A DNA stretch of 44,538 bases. It comes from an uncultured Clostridiaceae bacterium. GTDB taxonomy: Bacteria > Bacillota > Clostridia > TANB77 > CAG-508. This document shows, in pieces, positions 16,489 through 25,462 of the stretch (its first letter is position 1; each line of letters begins with the position of its first letter). Under the pieces are notes generated by a model. The model was not told the origin of the DNA. It worked only from the letters and a program-made list of their open reading frames with translations, and ran no database searches. Location of the stretch: the NCBI GenBank assembly GCA_947577025.1, contig CANPTO010000017.1, forward strand, positions 1 through 44,538. Reading direction: 5' to 3'. Both the position numbers and the translations under genes were made by a program.

Positions 16489-17203
16489 ATTGGGGACGTT
16501 TCCTAATGGGAAATCTGTCACTTTTGGGAAGCTATTAAAAATATTTGAAAAAATAGAAATAAGAGGGTAAATAATGGAGAAGTTTTATTTTGAAGTTCCA
16601 AGTATAAGTAGAAAAAATGATGCTATTGCATACATAAATGAATTTTATGAATTTAATTCTAATATAAATGGAACTGGTGGATTACAAAGATTTTTAAATA
16701 ATTATGAAGAATGGTTGAAGAAATTACAAGAAGATTATACTAGAATACCAAATGAAGAAAAAGTACCTGCAAGAACTTATTTTCTTGTTAGAAGTAATGA
16801 TAATAAAATTGTAGGTATGATAAATATAAGGTTAGCATTAAATGAAAAACTTAAAAAATATGGAGGGCATATCGGTTATAGTATTAGACCTACTGAGAGA
16901 GGAAAAGGTTATAATAAGATAAATTTATATCTAGGCTTAAAGGTTTGTAAAGAACATGGAATCAACAAGGTCTTCATGGATGCGAATAAGGAGAACCCAG
17001 CTTCATGGAGGACAATGGAGGCTTTAGGTGGTATAAACATAAGAGAATTTTTTGATGATGAAATTGAGAAGTGTATAGTTAAAGATTATGAAATAGATGT
17101 AACTAAAAGTATAAGTAATAATTCAGCTATATATGAACCAATGATTGAACATAGAAGTTCCCAAAAGTGACAGATTTCCCAAAAGGAAACGTCCCAAATG
17201 GGA
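16489..17203. mobile_element. GNAT gene cassette bounded by ~40-bp inverted repeats (family R3)
   Basis: The left arm (16489-16531) runs CATTGGGGACGTTTCC, GGGAAATCTGTCA, CTTTTGGGAAG. The right arm (17158-17203) is its reverse complement with few changes (TTCCCAAAAGTGACAGATTT, GGAAACGTCCC). The only gene between them is the GNAT. A third, solitary copy lies at 38726-38775. No transposase is present and no clear target-site duplication was seen. It could be a non-autonomous transposon-like unit or two REP-type repeats that happen to bracket a gene. Confidence 0.55.
16574..17170 (+). CDS. GNAT-family N-acetyltransferase
   Basis: 198 residues. The GNAT fold is visible in ARTYFLVRSNDNKIVGMINI (beta strands 2-4), then HIGYSIRPTERGKGYNKINL, where RGKGY is the acetyl-CoA pyrophosphate loop, and NKVFMDANKENPASWRTMEA. 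The substrate is unknown. GAGGG lies 8 bases before the ATG. The last codons and the stop (SSQK, TGA at 17168-17170) are supplied by the right inverted repeat, so the native C-terminus may have been altered by the repeat. Confidence 0.88.
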   Translation: MEKFYFEVPSISRKNDAIAYINEFYEFNSNINGTGGLQRFLNNYEEWLKKLQEDYTRIPNEEKVPARTYFLVRSNDNKIVGMINIRLALNEKLKKYGGHIGYSIRPTERGKGYNKINLYLGLKVCKEHGINKVFMDANKENPASWRTMEALGGINIREFFDDEIEKCIVKDYEIDVTKSISNNSAIYEPMIEHRSSQK

Positions 17204-17227
17204 ACAATGGGAAGAAGGAACAGAAAA

Positions 17228-20200
17228 ATGAGTCTACGTCTAATATGCGGCAGAAGCGGAACAGGAAAAAGTGAGTTTTGCTTAAACGAAATAATAGAAA
17301 AACTAATTAGCAAAAATAAAATATATATAATAACCCCAGAACAATTTTCATACTCAGCAGAAAAAAAGCTGATAGATAAACAAGAAACTGGGGCTATTGT
17401 TAATGCAGAAGTTTTAACATTTAAACGTATGGCATACAGGGTAGAAAATGAAGTTCGGAGGAGTGACAGATAAAAAACTATCCAAATCTGCCAAAGCTAT
17501 GATTATTTATAGCATTTTACAAGATAGCAAAACAAACTTAAAATTTTTAGGCAAATCAGAGCAAAATGTAGAACTTATAGATACAGCATTAACAGAATTT
17601 AAAAAGCACAATGTTACTTTAGAAAATATACAAAATTTAATAGAGATAGAAGAAGATAGATACTTAAAAGAAAAATTAAAAGACTTACAATACATATATC
17701 AAAAATTTGAAAAAAACTTGCAAGATAAATACATAGATGAAAATGATATATTAACAATACTTGCTAAAAACTTAGATAATACAGATATGTTTAAAGATAC
17801 TATAATATATATAGATGAATTTACAGGTTACACAAAACAAGAATATAAAATAATAGAAAAACTTTTAAAAGTAGCCAAACAAATATCTATAACAGTAACA
17901 ACAAATAACTTAGACATGGGAACAAATGAAGATTCAGATATATTCTATTTTAACAAACAAACAGCAGACAAGCTGTTATACCTAGCAAGAAAAAATAATA
18001 TAGAATGTGAGAAAACGATATTTTTAGAAGAAATGTATAGATTTAAAAGTGACGAACTTAAACATATAGAAAAAAACATATATAAAATACCATACACAAT
18101 ATATGAAAAAAACGTGGATAATATAAATCTATTTTTGGCTACAAATGCATATTCAGAAATAGAAAATGTGGCAAAACAAATTATAAAATTAGTGAAAAAT
18201 GAAAATTACAGATATAGAGACATTTCAGTAATAACAAAAAATTTAGATACTTATTCAAGTTTAGTAAAAGCTATATTCAAAGCATATGATATACCAGTAT
18301 TTATAGACGAAAAAAAAGAACTTAGTCAAAACATTTTTATAAAATATATAATGAGTATATTAGATGTATACGCAAAAAGCTGGTCTTATGATTCTATAAT
18401 AAATTATATAAAAACAGGTTTTTTAAACTTAGATAATGATGATATATATATGTTTGAAAACTATTCTAAAAAGTGGGGAATAAAAGGTTCAAAATGGTAC
18501 CAAGGAGAATGGAACTTTGGTGATGAAACGAAGGAGAATAAAGAGCAATTAGAAAGAATAAAAAATATTAGAAACATAGTAGTAAATCCATTAGTTAAGT
18601 TAAAAGAAGATATTTTGAGAAATAAAACAGTTGGTAATATAACAAAGGCAATATATAACTTTCTAATAGAAAACAAAATAGATAAAACACTTATAGATAA
18701 AAAAGAAAAATTAGAAAAAGAAGGACATATAGAGCTATCAAAAGAACAAGAATTGGCATGGAACATAGTCATAAATGTGCTAGACGAACTAAATATGATA
18801 TTTGAAGAAGAGAAAATAAGCTTTGAAAAATATATGAACTTAGTAAAAATAGGTTTAAACTCAAGTGGCTTAGGAAGAATACCACAAACTGCTGACCAAG
18901 TAATAGTAGGGGACATAGAAAGAAGCAGAACGCATAAAGTAAAAGCAGTATTTATTTTAGGAATGAATGATGGAGCATTTCCAACAGTTCATAAAGACGA
19001 AGGATTTTTAGGAGATGAAGACAGAAAAAAACTAAAAGAAAAAGGAATAGAACTTGCAAAAGGCACTTTAGAAGCACTTTATGAAGATAACTTTAGCATT
19101 TATAAAGCATTTTGCACAGCAGAAGAAAAGCTATTTCTATCTTATGTATCAACAAATATTGATGGAAGCTCATTAAGACCATCAATTTTAGTAACAAAAA
19201 TAAAAAAGATTTTTCCAAAATTAAAAGAAGAAAGCGATATGGTGTATGAACAAAATGAAGTAATTTCAGCAAATTCTTGTTTTGATGAACTAATAGTAAA
19301 CCTAGCAAAGTATAGAGATGGAGAAAAAATAGATAAAATTTGGTTTAAAATATATGAAGTTTTAAGTAAAAACGAAGATTGGAAATATAAACTAGAATCA
19401 GCAATAAAAGCATTAAACTATACAAATAAACCAGAAAAAATTTCAAAAGAAAATATAGATAAATTATATGGTAACACACTAAATACAACAGTATCAAGAC
19501 TAGAACAATATAAAGCATGTGGTTTTTCATACTATTTAAAATATGGTTTAAAAATACGTGATACAAACGAATTCAAAGTCCAAATGGTAGATACAGGAAA
19601 CTTTATGCATGATGTAATAGACACATTCTTTAAAACAATAAGAGAAAAAGAATTAGATGTAAAAGAAATAACAGAAGACCACATGTATGAACTAATAGAC
19701 AAGATTGTAGAGGAAAAACTATCAATTAGTAAAAACTATATATTTACAAGTACAGACAAATATAAGTTATTAACTAGAAGGCTAAAAAGGGTAATACAAA
19801 AGTCTATGAAATATATAATAGAAAGTTTGAAAGAAAGTGACTTTCAGGTATTGGGAAGTGAGCTAGAATTTAAAAAAGGAAAAGACTACGAACCAATAAG
19901 CCTGCAATTACAAGATGGAAAGAAAGTAGAAATAACAGGAAAAATAGACAGAATAGACTTAGCAAAAGATGAAAACGGAAAATATATAAGAATAATAGAC
20001 TATAAATCTTCAGTAAAAAATATAGACTTAAATGAAGTAGTAGCAGGACTTCAAATTCAGCTTTTAACATACCTAGATGCAACATGTAAAATAGAAGAAA
20101 TGTTCCCAGCAGGGGTACTTTACTTTAGCTTAATAGACCCAGTAATAAAAGCAGAAAAATATATGTCAGATGAACAAATAGAAGAAGAACTAAAGAAAAA

Positions 20201-20594
20201 ATTTAAAATGAATGGGTTAATACTAGCAGATGTAAAAGTAGTAAAAATGATGGACAAAAAGCTAGAAAGCGGAAACTCAAATGTAGTACCAGCATATATA
20301 GATAAAGAAGGAAACCTAAGCAAAAAGTCAAATGCAGTAACAAAAGAGCAATTTGAAGATTTACAAAAATATACTGCAAAAATAATAAAAGAAATATCAG
20401 AAGAAATACTAAGCGGAAATATAAACTTAAACCCATATTACAATACAAAAACAAAGAAAACACCATGCGAATACTGTGAATATAAATCGATATGCCAATT
20501 TAAAGCAGGTAGCTATGGAAATAATTATAACTACATTGGCAAAAAAGAAAAGCAAGAGATTTTAGAAGAAATAAAAAGTATAGTCGAAAAATAA
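17228..20594 (+). CDS. addB: AddB, helicase-nuclease subunit, interrupted by a +1 frameshift at a CGG codon
   Basis: AddB pairs with AddA to process double-strand breaks for recombination. The ATG at 17228 gives SLRLICGRSGTGKSEF, the Walker A motif. The frame stops at 17473, but homology continues in the +1 frame from GGA at 17457 (RVENEV, then GGVTDKK). AddB proteins have Gly-Gly there. Skipping C17456 gives 1121 residues, near the family's ~1150. The C-terminus has the nuclease motif GKIDRID and DYKSS, and the iron-sulfur cysteines ACGFSYY and TPCEYCEYKSIC, all intact. A separate start at 17448 (weak site) could give a truncated protein lacking Walker A. addA is not adjacent. Upstream DNA has been replaced by the GNAT cassette. 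Confidence 0.88.
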
Positions 20595-20683
20595 GAACGT
20601 TTGTCGAAGTACTAGAAAAACAATTTAACATAATGTATAATAAAGCCACCTTTTACCGAAAAGGTAGAAAGGAGGTAATCACT

Positions 20684-20752
20684 ATGAGCAGAATACAGAA
20701 GATAATTGCATTAATGATAGTGTACTTAATACTCAAAGAATTCGACAAATAA
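20684..20752 (+). CDS. 22-residue hydrophobic peptide, toxin-like
   Basis: The peptide starts MSRIQKIIALMIVYLILKE and ends FDK: a basic N-terminus, one membrane-span-sized hydrophobic stretch and a charged tail. AGGAGGT lies 8 bases before the ATG. The ribosome site can pair with CCACCTTT (20646-20653), and an alternative hairpin ACCTTTT/AAAAGGT (20648-20665) would free it. The transcript ends in a GC-rich 12-bp hairpin (AACTCCCCTAGT, 20756-20786). This layout resembles small type I toxins, but I see no obvious antisense antitoxin promoter and do not recognise the peptide. Confidence 0.5.
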   Translation: MSRIQKIIALMIVYLILKEFDK

Positions 20753-20755
20753 GGA

Positions 20756-20790
20756 AACTCCCCTAGTCTCACACACTAGGGGAGTTCATT
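20756..20790 (+). terminator. GC-rich hairpin after the 22-residue peptide
   Basis: AACTCCCCTAGT (20756-20767) pairs perfectly with ACTAGGGGAGTT (20775-20786) around a 7-base loop. The downstream CATTTCACT is only moderately T-rich. Confidence 0.7.
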
Positions 20791-20889
20791 TCACTATGAA
20801 CAACTTTTTTTAAAGCAATTTACATTGCTAAATATAATATACATTATTTTCCAACATTTGTCAATTGAAAAACGAAAAATAATAAAATA

Positions 20890-20918
20890 TTGAATTATAT
20901 AAAGTTGTATAGTAATAT
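20890..20918 (+). promoter_or_regulatory. probable promoter of pgeF
   Basis: TTGAAT (20890-20895), 17 bases, TAATAT (20913-20918). The spacer contains ATAAAGTTGTAT, also found in the acpP promoter. Confidence 0.45.
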
Positions 20919-20943
20919 ATATTAAAAGAGGGAGGGAGCTTTA

Positions 20944-21726
20944 ATGAAAGACTTATCAAACGAAAACATGGTGCATATAAAAGATGGAGATATAGAATAT
21001 TTACAATTTAGAAAGTTATTAGAGTATAAAGATAGAGTTACACATTGCTATACAACAAGAAGTGATAACTATAAAAAAGATGATGGTAAAAATTATAAAA
21101 GATTATATGAGAGCTTAAACTTGGATTATAAAAAATGTGTAAAAATAAAAGAACAAATACATAGTAATTTCGTACAAATAATAGAAAATAAAGGAACTAA
21201 GCCAGACAAAGTAGATGGTCTTATAACAAATAAAAAAGGAATATCATTTTCATTAAGATTTGCTGATTGTACGCCAATTTATTTGTATGACCCAGTAGAA
21301 AATGTAATAGGAGATATACATTCAGGGTGGAAGGGAACTGCAAACAAAATTGCTTGTGTAGCAGTAAAGAAAATGATAGAAGAATATAATTCAAAACCAG
21401 AAGACATCATTTGTTGTATAGGTCCAGCAATAGGAAAATGTCATTTTGAAGTAGATGAAGATGTGAAAAATATTTTTGAAAATACTTTTTCATATATGAA
21501 TATAAATGATAGGATAATAGAAAAAGGAGAAGTAAAAGAAGGAAAACAAAAATATTTTATAGCTACAAATCTAATTAATAGAACAATGCTAGAAGAAATA
21601 GGCTTGCTAAAAGAAAATATAATAGAAAGTAATATATGTACAGTATGCAATAAAGATGTATTACACTCATATAGAGTAGATAGAGAAAACGCAGGAAGAA
21701 ATACCGCAATAATGTCATTAAAGTAA
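20944..21726 (+). CDS. pgeF: PgeF/YlmD-type multicopper-fold (laccase domain) protein
   Basis: 260 residues. Once annotated as polyphenol oxidases, these enzymes act on purine nucleosides and help peptidoglycan editing. Seen are KVDGLITNKKGISFSLRFAD, DCTPIYLYDP, GDIHSGWKGTANKI (metal His), CIGPAIGKCHFEVDEDV and the C-terminal NICTVCNKDVLHSYR. The ATG follows GGGAGGGAG. The neighbour nagZ also acts on cell wall, although a repeat pair separates the two genes. Confidence 0.9.
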   Translation: MKDLSNENMVHIKDGDIEYLQFRKLLEYKDRVTHCYTTRSDNYKKDDGKNYKRLYESLNLDYKKCVKIKEQIHSNFVQIIENKGTKPDKVDGLITNKKGISFSLRFADCTPIYLYDPVENVIGDIHSGWKGTANKIACVAVKKMIEEYNSKPEDIICCIGPAIGKCHFEVDEDVKNIFENTFSYMNINDRIIEKGEVKEGKQKYFIATNLINRTMLEEIGLLKENIIESNICTVCNKDVLHSYRVDRENAGRNTAIMSLK

Positions 21727-21793
21727 AACAATGTTTAGACAAAAAAATAAAGAATTGGGACGGGTCCAAATCTTTAACAACAAAATAAAAAAA

Positions 21794-21932
21794 TGTAGGG
21801 TACCGTTTGTGGGAATACTTGTTAAAAATGACACTACTATGCCTCTTTCTTGTAGTATAGGAAAAAACAAATTTTACGATGTAGGGGCACCGTTTGTGGG
21901 AATACCTCGTTGGCAATGACACCACTGTGCCA
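21794..21932. repeat. two tandem copies of family R2 palindromic repeat
   Basis: Copies begin at 21794 (TGTAGGGTACCGTTTGTGGG) and 21881 (GTAGGGGCACCGTTTGTGGG). Each ends about 50 bases later with ATGACACYACT-TGCC. The ends pair (GGGGCAC with GTGCC), giving a hairpin of about 55 bases. Other members are at 36944, 38812 and, diverged, 37027 and 40802. Confidence 0.8.
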
Positions 21933-21965
21933 TTCTGTTTTATATAAATAAAGGAGTAAACAAAA

Positions 21966-23213
21966 ATGAACAAAAAACAAAACAATTTAATAAAATATAA
22001 AAGAAAAACATTAATAATTCTAAGTATTATTGCCTTAATACTAATTATAGGAGTTTTTACACTTGCCATAAATATAAAAAGACAAACAAAAGCAGAAAAA
22101 GAACAAGAAGTAATTAAGGAGGCGAGCCAAAATAAGGATGTGTTAGAAAGTAAAGAGGATAATTCTAATAAACTAAAGCTTAACAATTATATGCAAAAAG
22201 CAGAAGAAAAACTAAAAGAATTAACCGAAGACGAAGTAATAGCACAGTTATTTCTAGTAGGAACACATACTACTAGTGATTTTGAAAAATTAAAAGAAAA
22301 GCAATTTGGAGGATACTTATTTTTTGCAGATTTCTTCAAAGATAAAACAGAAAAGCAAATACAAAATGAGATAAATGAATTTAATGGAGTCTCAAAAATA
22401 CCACTTTTAATAGCAGTAGATGAAGAAGGTGGAAATGTTGTAAGAGTTAGTAGTAACAAAAAATTAATAAGTGAGCCATTTAAATATTCAAGTGAAATAT
22501 ATCAAAATGGAGGTTTTGAGGGAATTAGGCAAGATACAATAAATAAAAGCAAATTTTTAAGTAATTTAGGAATTAATTTAAACCTGGCTCCAGTTGTAGA
22601 TATATGTGAAAAAGAGACAGACTATATGTATAAAAGGTCATTAAAACAAGGAAAAGAAATAACAGCTACTTTTGCAAAAACAGTAATAAGTGCAAGTAAG
22701 GAAAGTAATGTATCATATGCACTAAAACATTTCCCGGGCTATGGAAACAATGTAGATACACATAAAACTACATCAACAGATGAAAGGAGTTATGAAGATA
22801 TATATGATAATGACTTAGAGCCATTTAGGGTAGGTATAGAAGAAGGGGCAGAAGCTGTACTAATAAGCCACAACATAGTAACAAACATAGACCCACAAAA
22901 TCCAGCATCACTTTCAACTAAAATACATAAGTTATTAAGAGAAGACTTGAAATTTGAAGGAATTATTATTACAGACGCTATGAACATGGGAGCCATAGTA
23001 AATGAGTATACAGCAGAAGAAGCAATAATAAATGCTATTTCAGCAGGAAATGATATTATAATAGTTACAATAAATAAAGCATCAAAAGAAAATTATGAAG
23101 ATATTATAAAAGCAGTAAAAACAGGAATAAGTAATGGTAAAATTACTAAAGAGGATATTTATAAAAAAGCTAAAAATATTATTGCATGGAAATATTATAA
23201 AAGAATGTTATAA
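21966..23213 (+). CDS. nagZ: glycoside hydrolase family 3 beta-N-acetylhexosaminidase
   Basis: 415 residues. An N-terminal membrane anchor or signal (TLIILSIIALILIIGVFTLA, residues ~16-35) is followed by a charged linker and a GH3 domain. The NagZ signatures are present: LLIAVDEEGGNVVRV, YALKHFPGYGNNVDTH (catalytic His/Asp loop) and GIIITDAMNMGAI. Family members remove N-acetylglucosamine from peptidoglycan fragments or glycans; the anchor places it outside the cytoplasmic membrane. AAAGGAG precedes the ATG. Symbol by family likeness. Confidence 0.87.
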   Translation: MNKKQNNLIKYKRKTLIILSIIALILIIGVFTLAINIKRQTKAEKEQEVIKEASQNKDVLESKEDNSNKLKLNNYMQKAEEKLKELTEDEVIAQLFLVGTHTTSDFEKLKEKQFGGYLFFADFFKDKTEKQIQNEINEFNGVSKIPLLIAVDEEGGNVVRVSSNKKLISEPFKYSSEIYQNGGFEGIRQDTINKSKFLSNLGINLNLAPVVDICEKETDYMYKRSLKQGKEITATFAKTVISASKESNVSYALKHFPGYGNNVDTHKTTSTDERSYEDIYDNDLEPFRVGIEEGAEAVLISHNIVTNIDPQNPASLSTKIHKLLREDLKFEGIIITDAMNMGAIVNEYTAEEAIINAISAGNDIIIVTINKASKENYEDIIKAVKTGISNGKITKEDIYKKAKNIIAWKYYKRML

Positions 23214-23380
23214 TTTTTATTTGTTTATAGTTTTAGAACAAAAGTGATTTTTCTAACGTACGTGTTAAATTATCCGTCACAGATGCCTAACGAATGATAC
23301 TTAGGCTAAAGTACAAAAAAGGATATATCAGACCCCTGTGGCTACCATAAAAAGTCGATTTTTCCTATTCAACAAAAAAA

Positions 23381-23420
23381 GAGGAAAAGAGGAGTTATTA
23401 GTTCCTCTTTTCCTCCTTTT
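23381..23420. terminator. terminator between convergent nagZ and 23431 gene
   Basis: GAGGAAAAGAGGA (23381-23393) pairs with TCCTCTTTTCCTC (23403-23415). An A-run lies to the left (a T-run for the minus strand) and CTTTT to the right. 23214-23380 shows no gene. Confidence 0.85.
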
Positions 23421-23430
23421 GGAAAAAACA

Positions 23431-23925
23431 TTAATCCCAATAGGATAAACAATTTTCCCAATCAGGAAAATTCTCTGTTGCAAAGTCCTCACACATTTTT
23501 ACAAGTTCGTGCTCGCTGTGAAGTTTCCTCTTTTTGGCATCATGCCATGGCTCATGTTTAGTTTTTCCAGCTGAGAAAAGCACAGTTCCGTCTGAGGTAT
23601 CTACCAAGACAACTTCAAATATCTGTTGACCAAGTTCTCCTTCTGCTTTGCTCATAACAACATACCTACGATCTAATAATGTAGAGCTACTTATTGCATG
23701 CCGGCGGCTTGGTGCAACATGAAGAGAATATGCTCTTCTTCTTCCTTTTTCATCAAATATTTTTACAGTATTGGCAATCCAATCGCCACCTTCTTCGACT
23801 CTCCAATTTTTAGGTAGAGTAGCAGACATTAGCTCAAAATTATCAGTTTTCTCAAGCTTAATGCCAATTTCCATAAAGGCATCAACAGACGGGTAAAAAG
23901 GTTTCGCTAAAAGAATTTTTTCCAT
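23431..23925 (-). CDS. unassigned protein, possible transfer
   Basis: 164 residues, soluble, not recognised. It reads GWRVEEGG-like in its middle (KNWRVEEGGDWIANTVKIFD), has an Arg-rich patch (GRRRAYSLHVAPSRRHA), and ends with acidic FATENFPDWENCLSYWD. AGGAGG lies about 7 bases before the ATG. Base composition is visibly richer in G and C than its neighbours, and codons rare here (CGC, CGG, GCC) occur. This points to recent acquisition. It is a single gene with its own terminator. Confidence 0.75.
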   Translation of the reverse strand: MEKILLAKPFYPSVDAFMEIGIKLEKTDNFELMSATLPKNWRVEEGGDWIANTVKIFDEKGRRRAYSLHVAPSRRHAISSSTLLDRRYVVMSKAEGELGQQIFEVVLVDTSDGTVLFSAGKTKHEPWHDAKKRKLHSEHELVKMCEDFATENFPDWENCLSYWD

Positions 23926-24094
23926 TAATTAAATCCTCCTAAAATTTTATGGAGAAATTGCACTCCCCCACATATTATTTAATGTAAGGTTGTGCAATAA
24001 CCAAATATATTTTAATTATAACACAGATATACATAAAATGCAAATGAGTAAATTTTTTTATGGACTAAAAAGAGAAGATACTTTTGTTCTTATA

Positions 24095-24983
24095 CTAATT
24101 TGTTATTATCTCAATAAATTTCTCCGTTGCGAAACTTGTAATAGTATTCTTAGGTAAAACAATACCTAAACTTCTCTTCGGAATTTTTTCCTTTATAGGA
24201 ATTTCAAAAAGAAGCTCATTTTCTAATTCATCTTTAGCAAATTCCTTTGTAATATAAGAAATGCCCATACCAATTTTAGCGAAATCCTTTACTAATGCAT
24301 AACTTACAATATCAAATTTAGGATGAAAAAAAATATTATTTTTTTCCATTAAAGAGTTTAAAAATGCTCTTGTATTAGAAGGTTCCTTTTGAGTAATAAT
24401 AGGAAAATTTGTTACCAAATCTTCAAGTGATATTTCTTCTAAAATTTTTTTCTTATAACTTAAATTACCAGCAAAGCAATCTTGCAAAGTAGCACAAGGA
24501 GTAATAATTAAAGTGTCATCATTTTGAGTAGGAAGGTTAACTACTAGAAGGTCAAGACTTCCTTTTTTTAAATCAGCTATTAATCGATTAGTTAAACTAT
24601 TAGTAATAGAAATATCAATATTAGGAAACTGATTGTGAAATTTTTCAATAAAAGGAAGTAAGAAATATTTTGTTATTGTAGTACTTGCACCAATCCTTAT
24701 TGTACCAGTTTCTAGGTTTTTTAAAGAAGTAAGCTTATGCTCACCATTAATAAAACTCTCAACTCCATTTTTGATAAATTCATAAAAAATTTTGCCATTT
24801 TGAGTTAAAACTACTCCTTTAGGTCCTCTATTGAATAATGTAATTCCAAGTTCGGTTTCTAATTTCTTTATCGTTTTAGTAATAGCAGGCTGAGAAATAT
24901 ATAGTGAATTAGCAGCTTTAGTAATACTTCCGATAAAGAGCAACAGTATAAAATATTTTATAGGATTCATAATTAATATCCAT
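24095..24983 (-). CDS. LysR-family regulator, interrupted by a +1 frameshift at a CGG codon
   Basis: A LysR-type regulator: N-terminal winged helix, then a substrate-binding domain (from about 90, GTIRIGASTTITKYFLLPFI). The start with a good ribosome site (GGAGG, 7 bases) is the ATG at 24983. It reads MDINYESYKIFYTVALY and then CGG at 24932-24930, after which the zero frame stops in four codons. Skipping C24932 gives GGA and GSITKAANSLYISQPAITK, the canonical LysR helix. The restored protein is 295 residues. Starting instead at 24970 gives a distorted first helix (YFILLLFIG) without a ribosome site. The regulated gene is not evident; a nitrilase fragment is divergent at 25200. Confidence 0.85.
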
Positions 24984-25072
24984 CATATAACCTCCAGTTA
25001 TAATAAATATAAATAATATATATTTGAATTATACCAAAAAATAAATTATAATGCAAATATCAAAAGAACAAG

Positions 25073-25179
25073 AATAAAATTTTCTAAGTGGCAAAGCCAC
25101 ATAAGAAAATCTAATTCTTCCATAACTATCTTCTAAGAAAAATCACCACTATTGTGTTGATTTTTCTTAGAAGATAGAA
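25073..25179. repeat. family R1 palindromic element, inverted orientation
   Basis: AGAATAAAATTTTCTAAG, GTGGCAAAGCCAC, TTCCATAACTATCTTCT and a terminal hairpin CTTCTAAGAAAAATCA / TGATTTTTCTTAGAAG (16 bp perfect). It is the reverse complement of the 12238 copy in its left half. Confidence 0.75.
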
Positions 25180-25199
25180 AAGAAAGGAGCATAAAAAAT

Positions 25200-25385
25200 A
25201 TGCGGGTAGATGATTATTTATCAGTATGTATGTTTCAACTAAAGGTTAATTTAGACTGCAATAGTGTAGACGAATACATAATTGAAACAAAAGAGGTTAA
25301 TTCACAATTAGAAGCAGCATTTTCTATAATAGAAAAGCGTAAGCCAGACATATCTTTATTTCCAGAAATGACATATTTGTATTAA
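25200..25385 (+). pseudogene. N-terminal fragment of a carbon-nitrogen hydrolase (nitrilase family)
   Basis: 61 residues: MFQLKVNLDCNS and KRKPDISLFPEMTY resemble the start of nitrilase-superfamily enzymes, where FPEM carries the catalytic Glu. The reading stops right after this block and no other frame continues with the Lys or Cys motifs. A normal ribosome site (AAAGGAG) remains. It is probably the remnant of a deleted gene, possibly the former partner of the divergent LysR regulator. Confidence 0.55.
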
Positions 25386-25462
25386 ACATATTTGGAAGAA
25401 GTGATAAGTATTCAAGTAACCCAAAAAACATTATAGTAGAAAAATTATAGGAGGGAAAAAAT

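Larger units (their letters stand above)
20600..20880 (+). repeat. two-copy element (copy 1) carrying a hydrophobic mini-protein
   Basis: From TTGTCGAAGTACTA (20601-20614) to about 20880 the sequence matches 26347-26510, which lacks the middle ~130 bases. Conserved parts are the -10-like TATAAT (20636-20641), the hairpin CCACCTTTTACC with GGTAGAAAGG, the ribosome site and GTAATC before the start, and the 3' flank TAAATATAATATACA, TTTTCCAA, TTGTCAATTG. Confidence 0.65.

Noticed and set aside
20600..20880. Phage or plasmid replication element
   Set aside because: No replication, integrase or structural gene is nearby; only a mini-ORF with hairpins is present.
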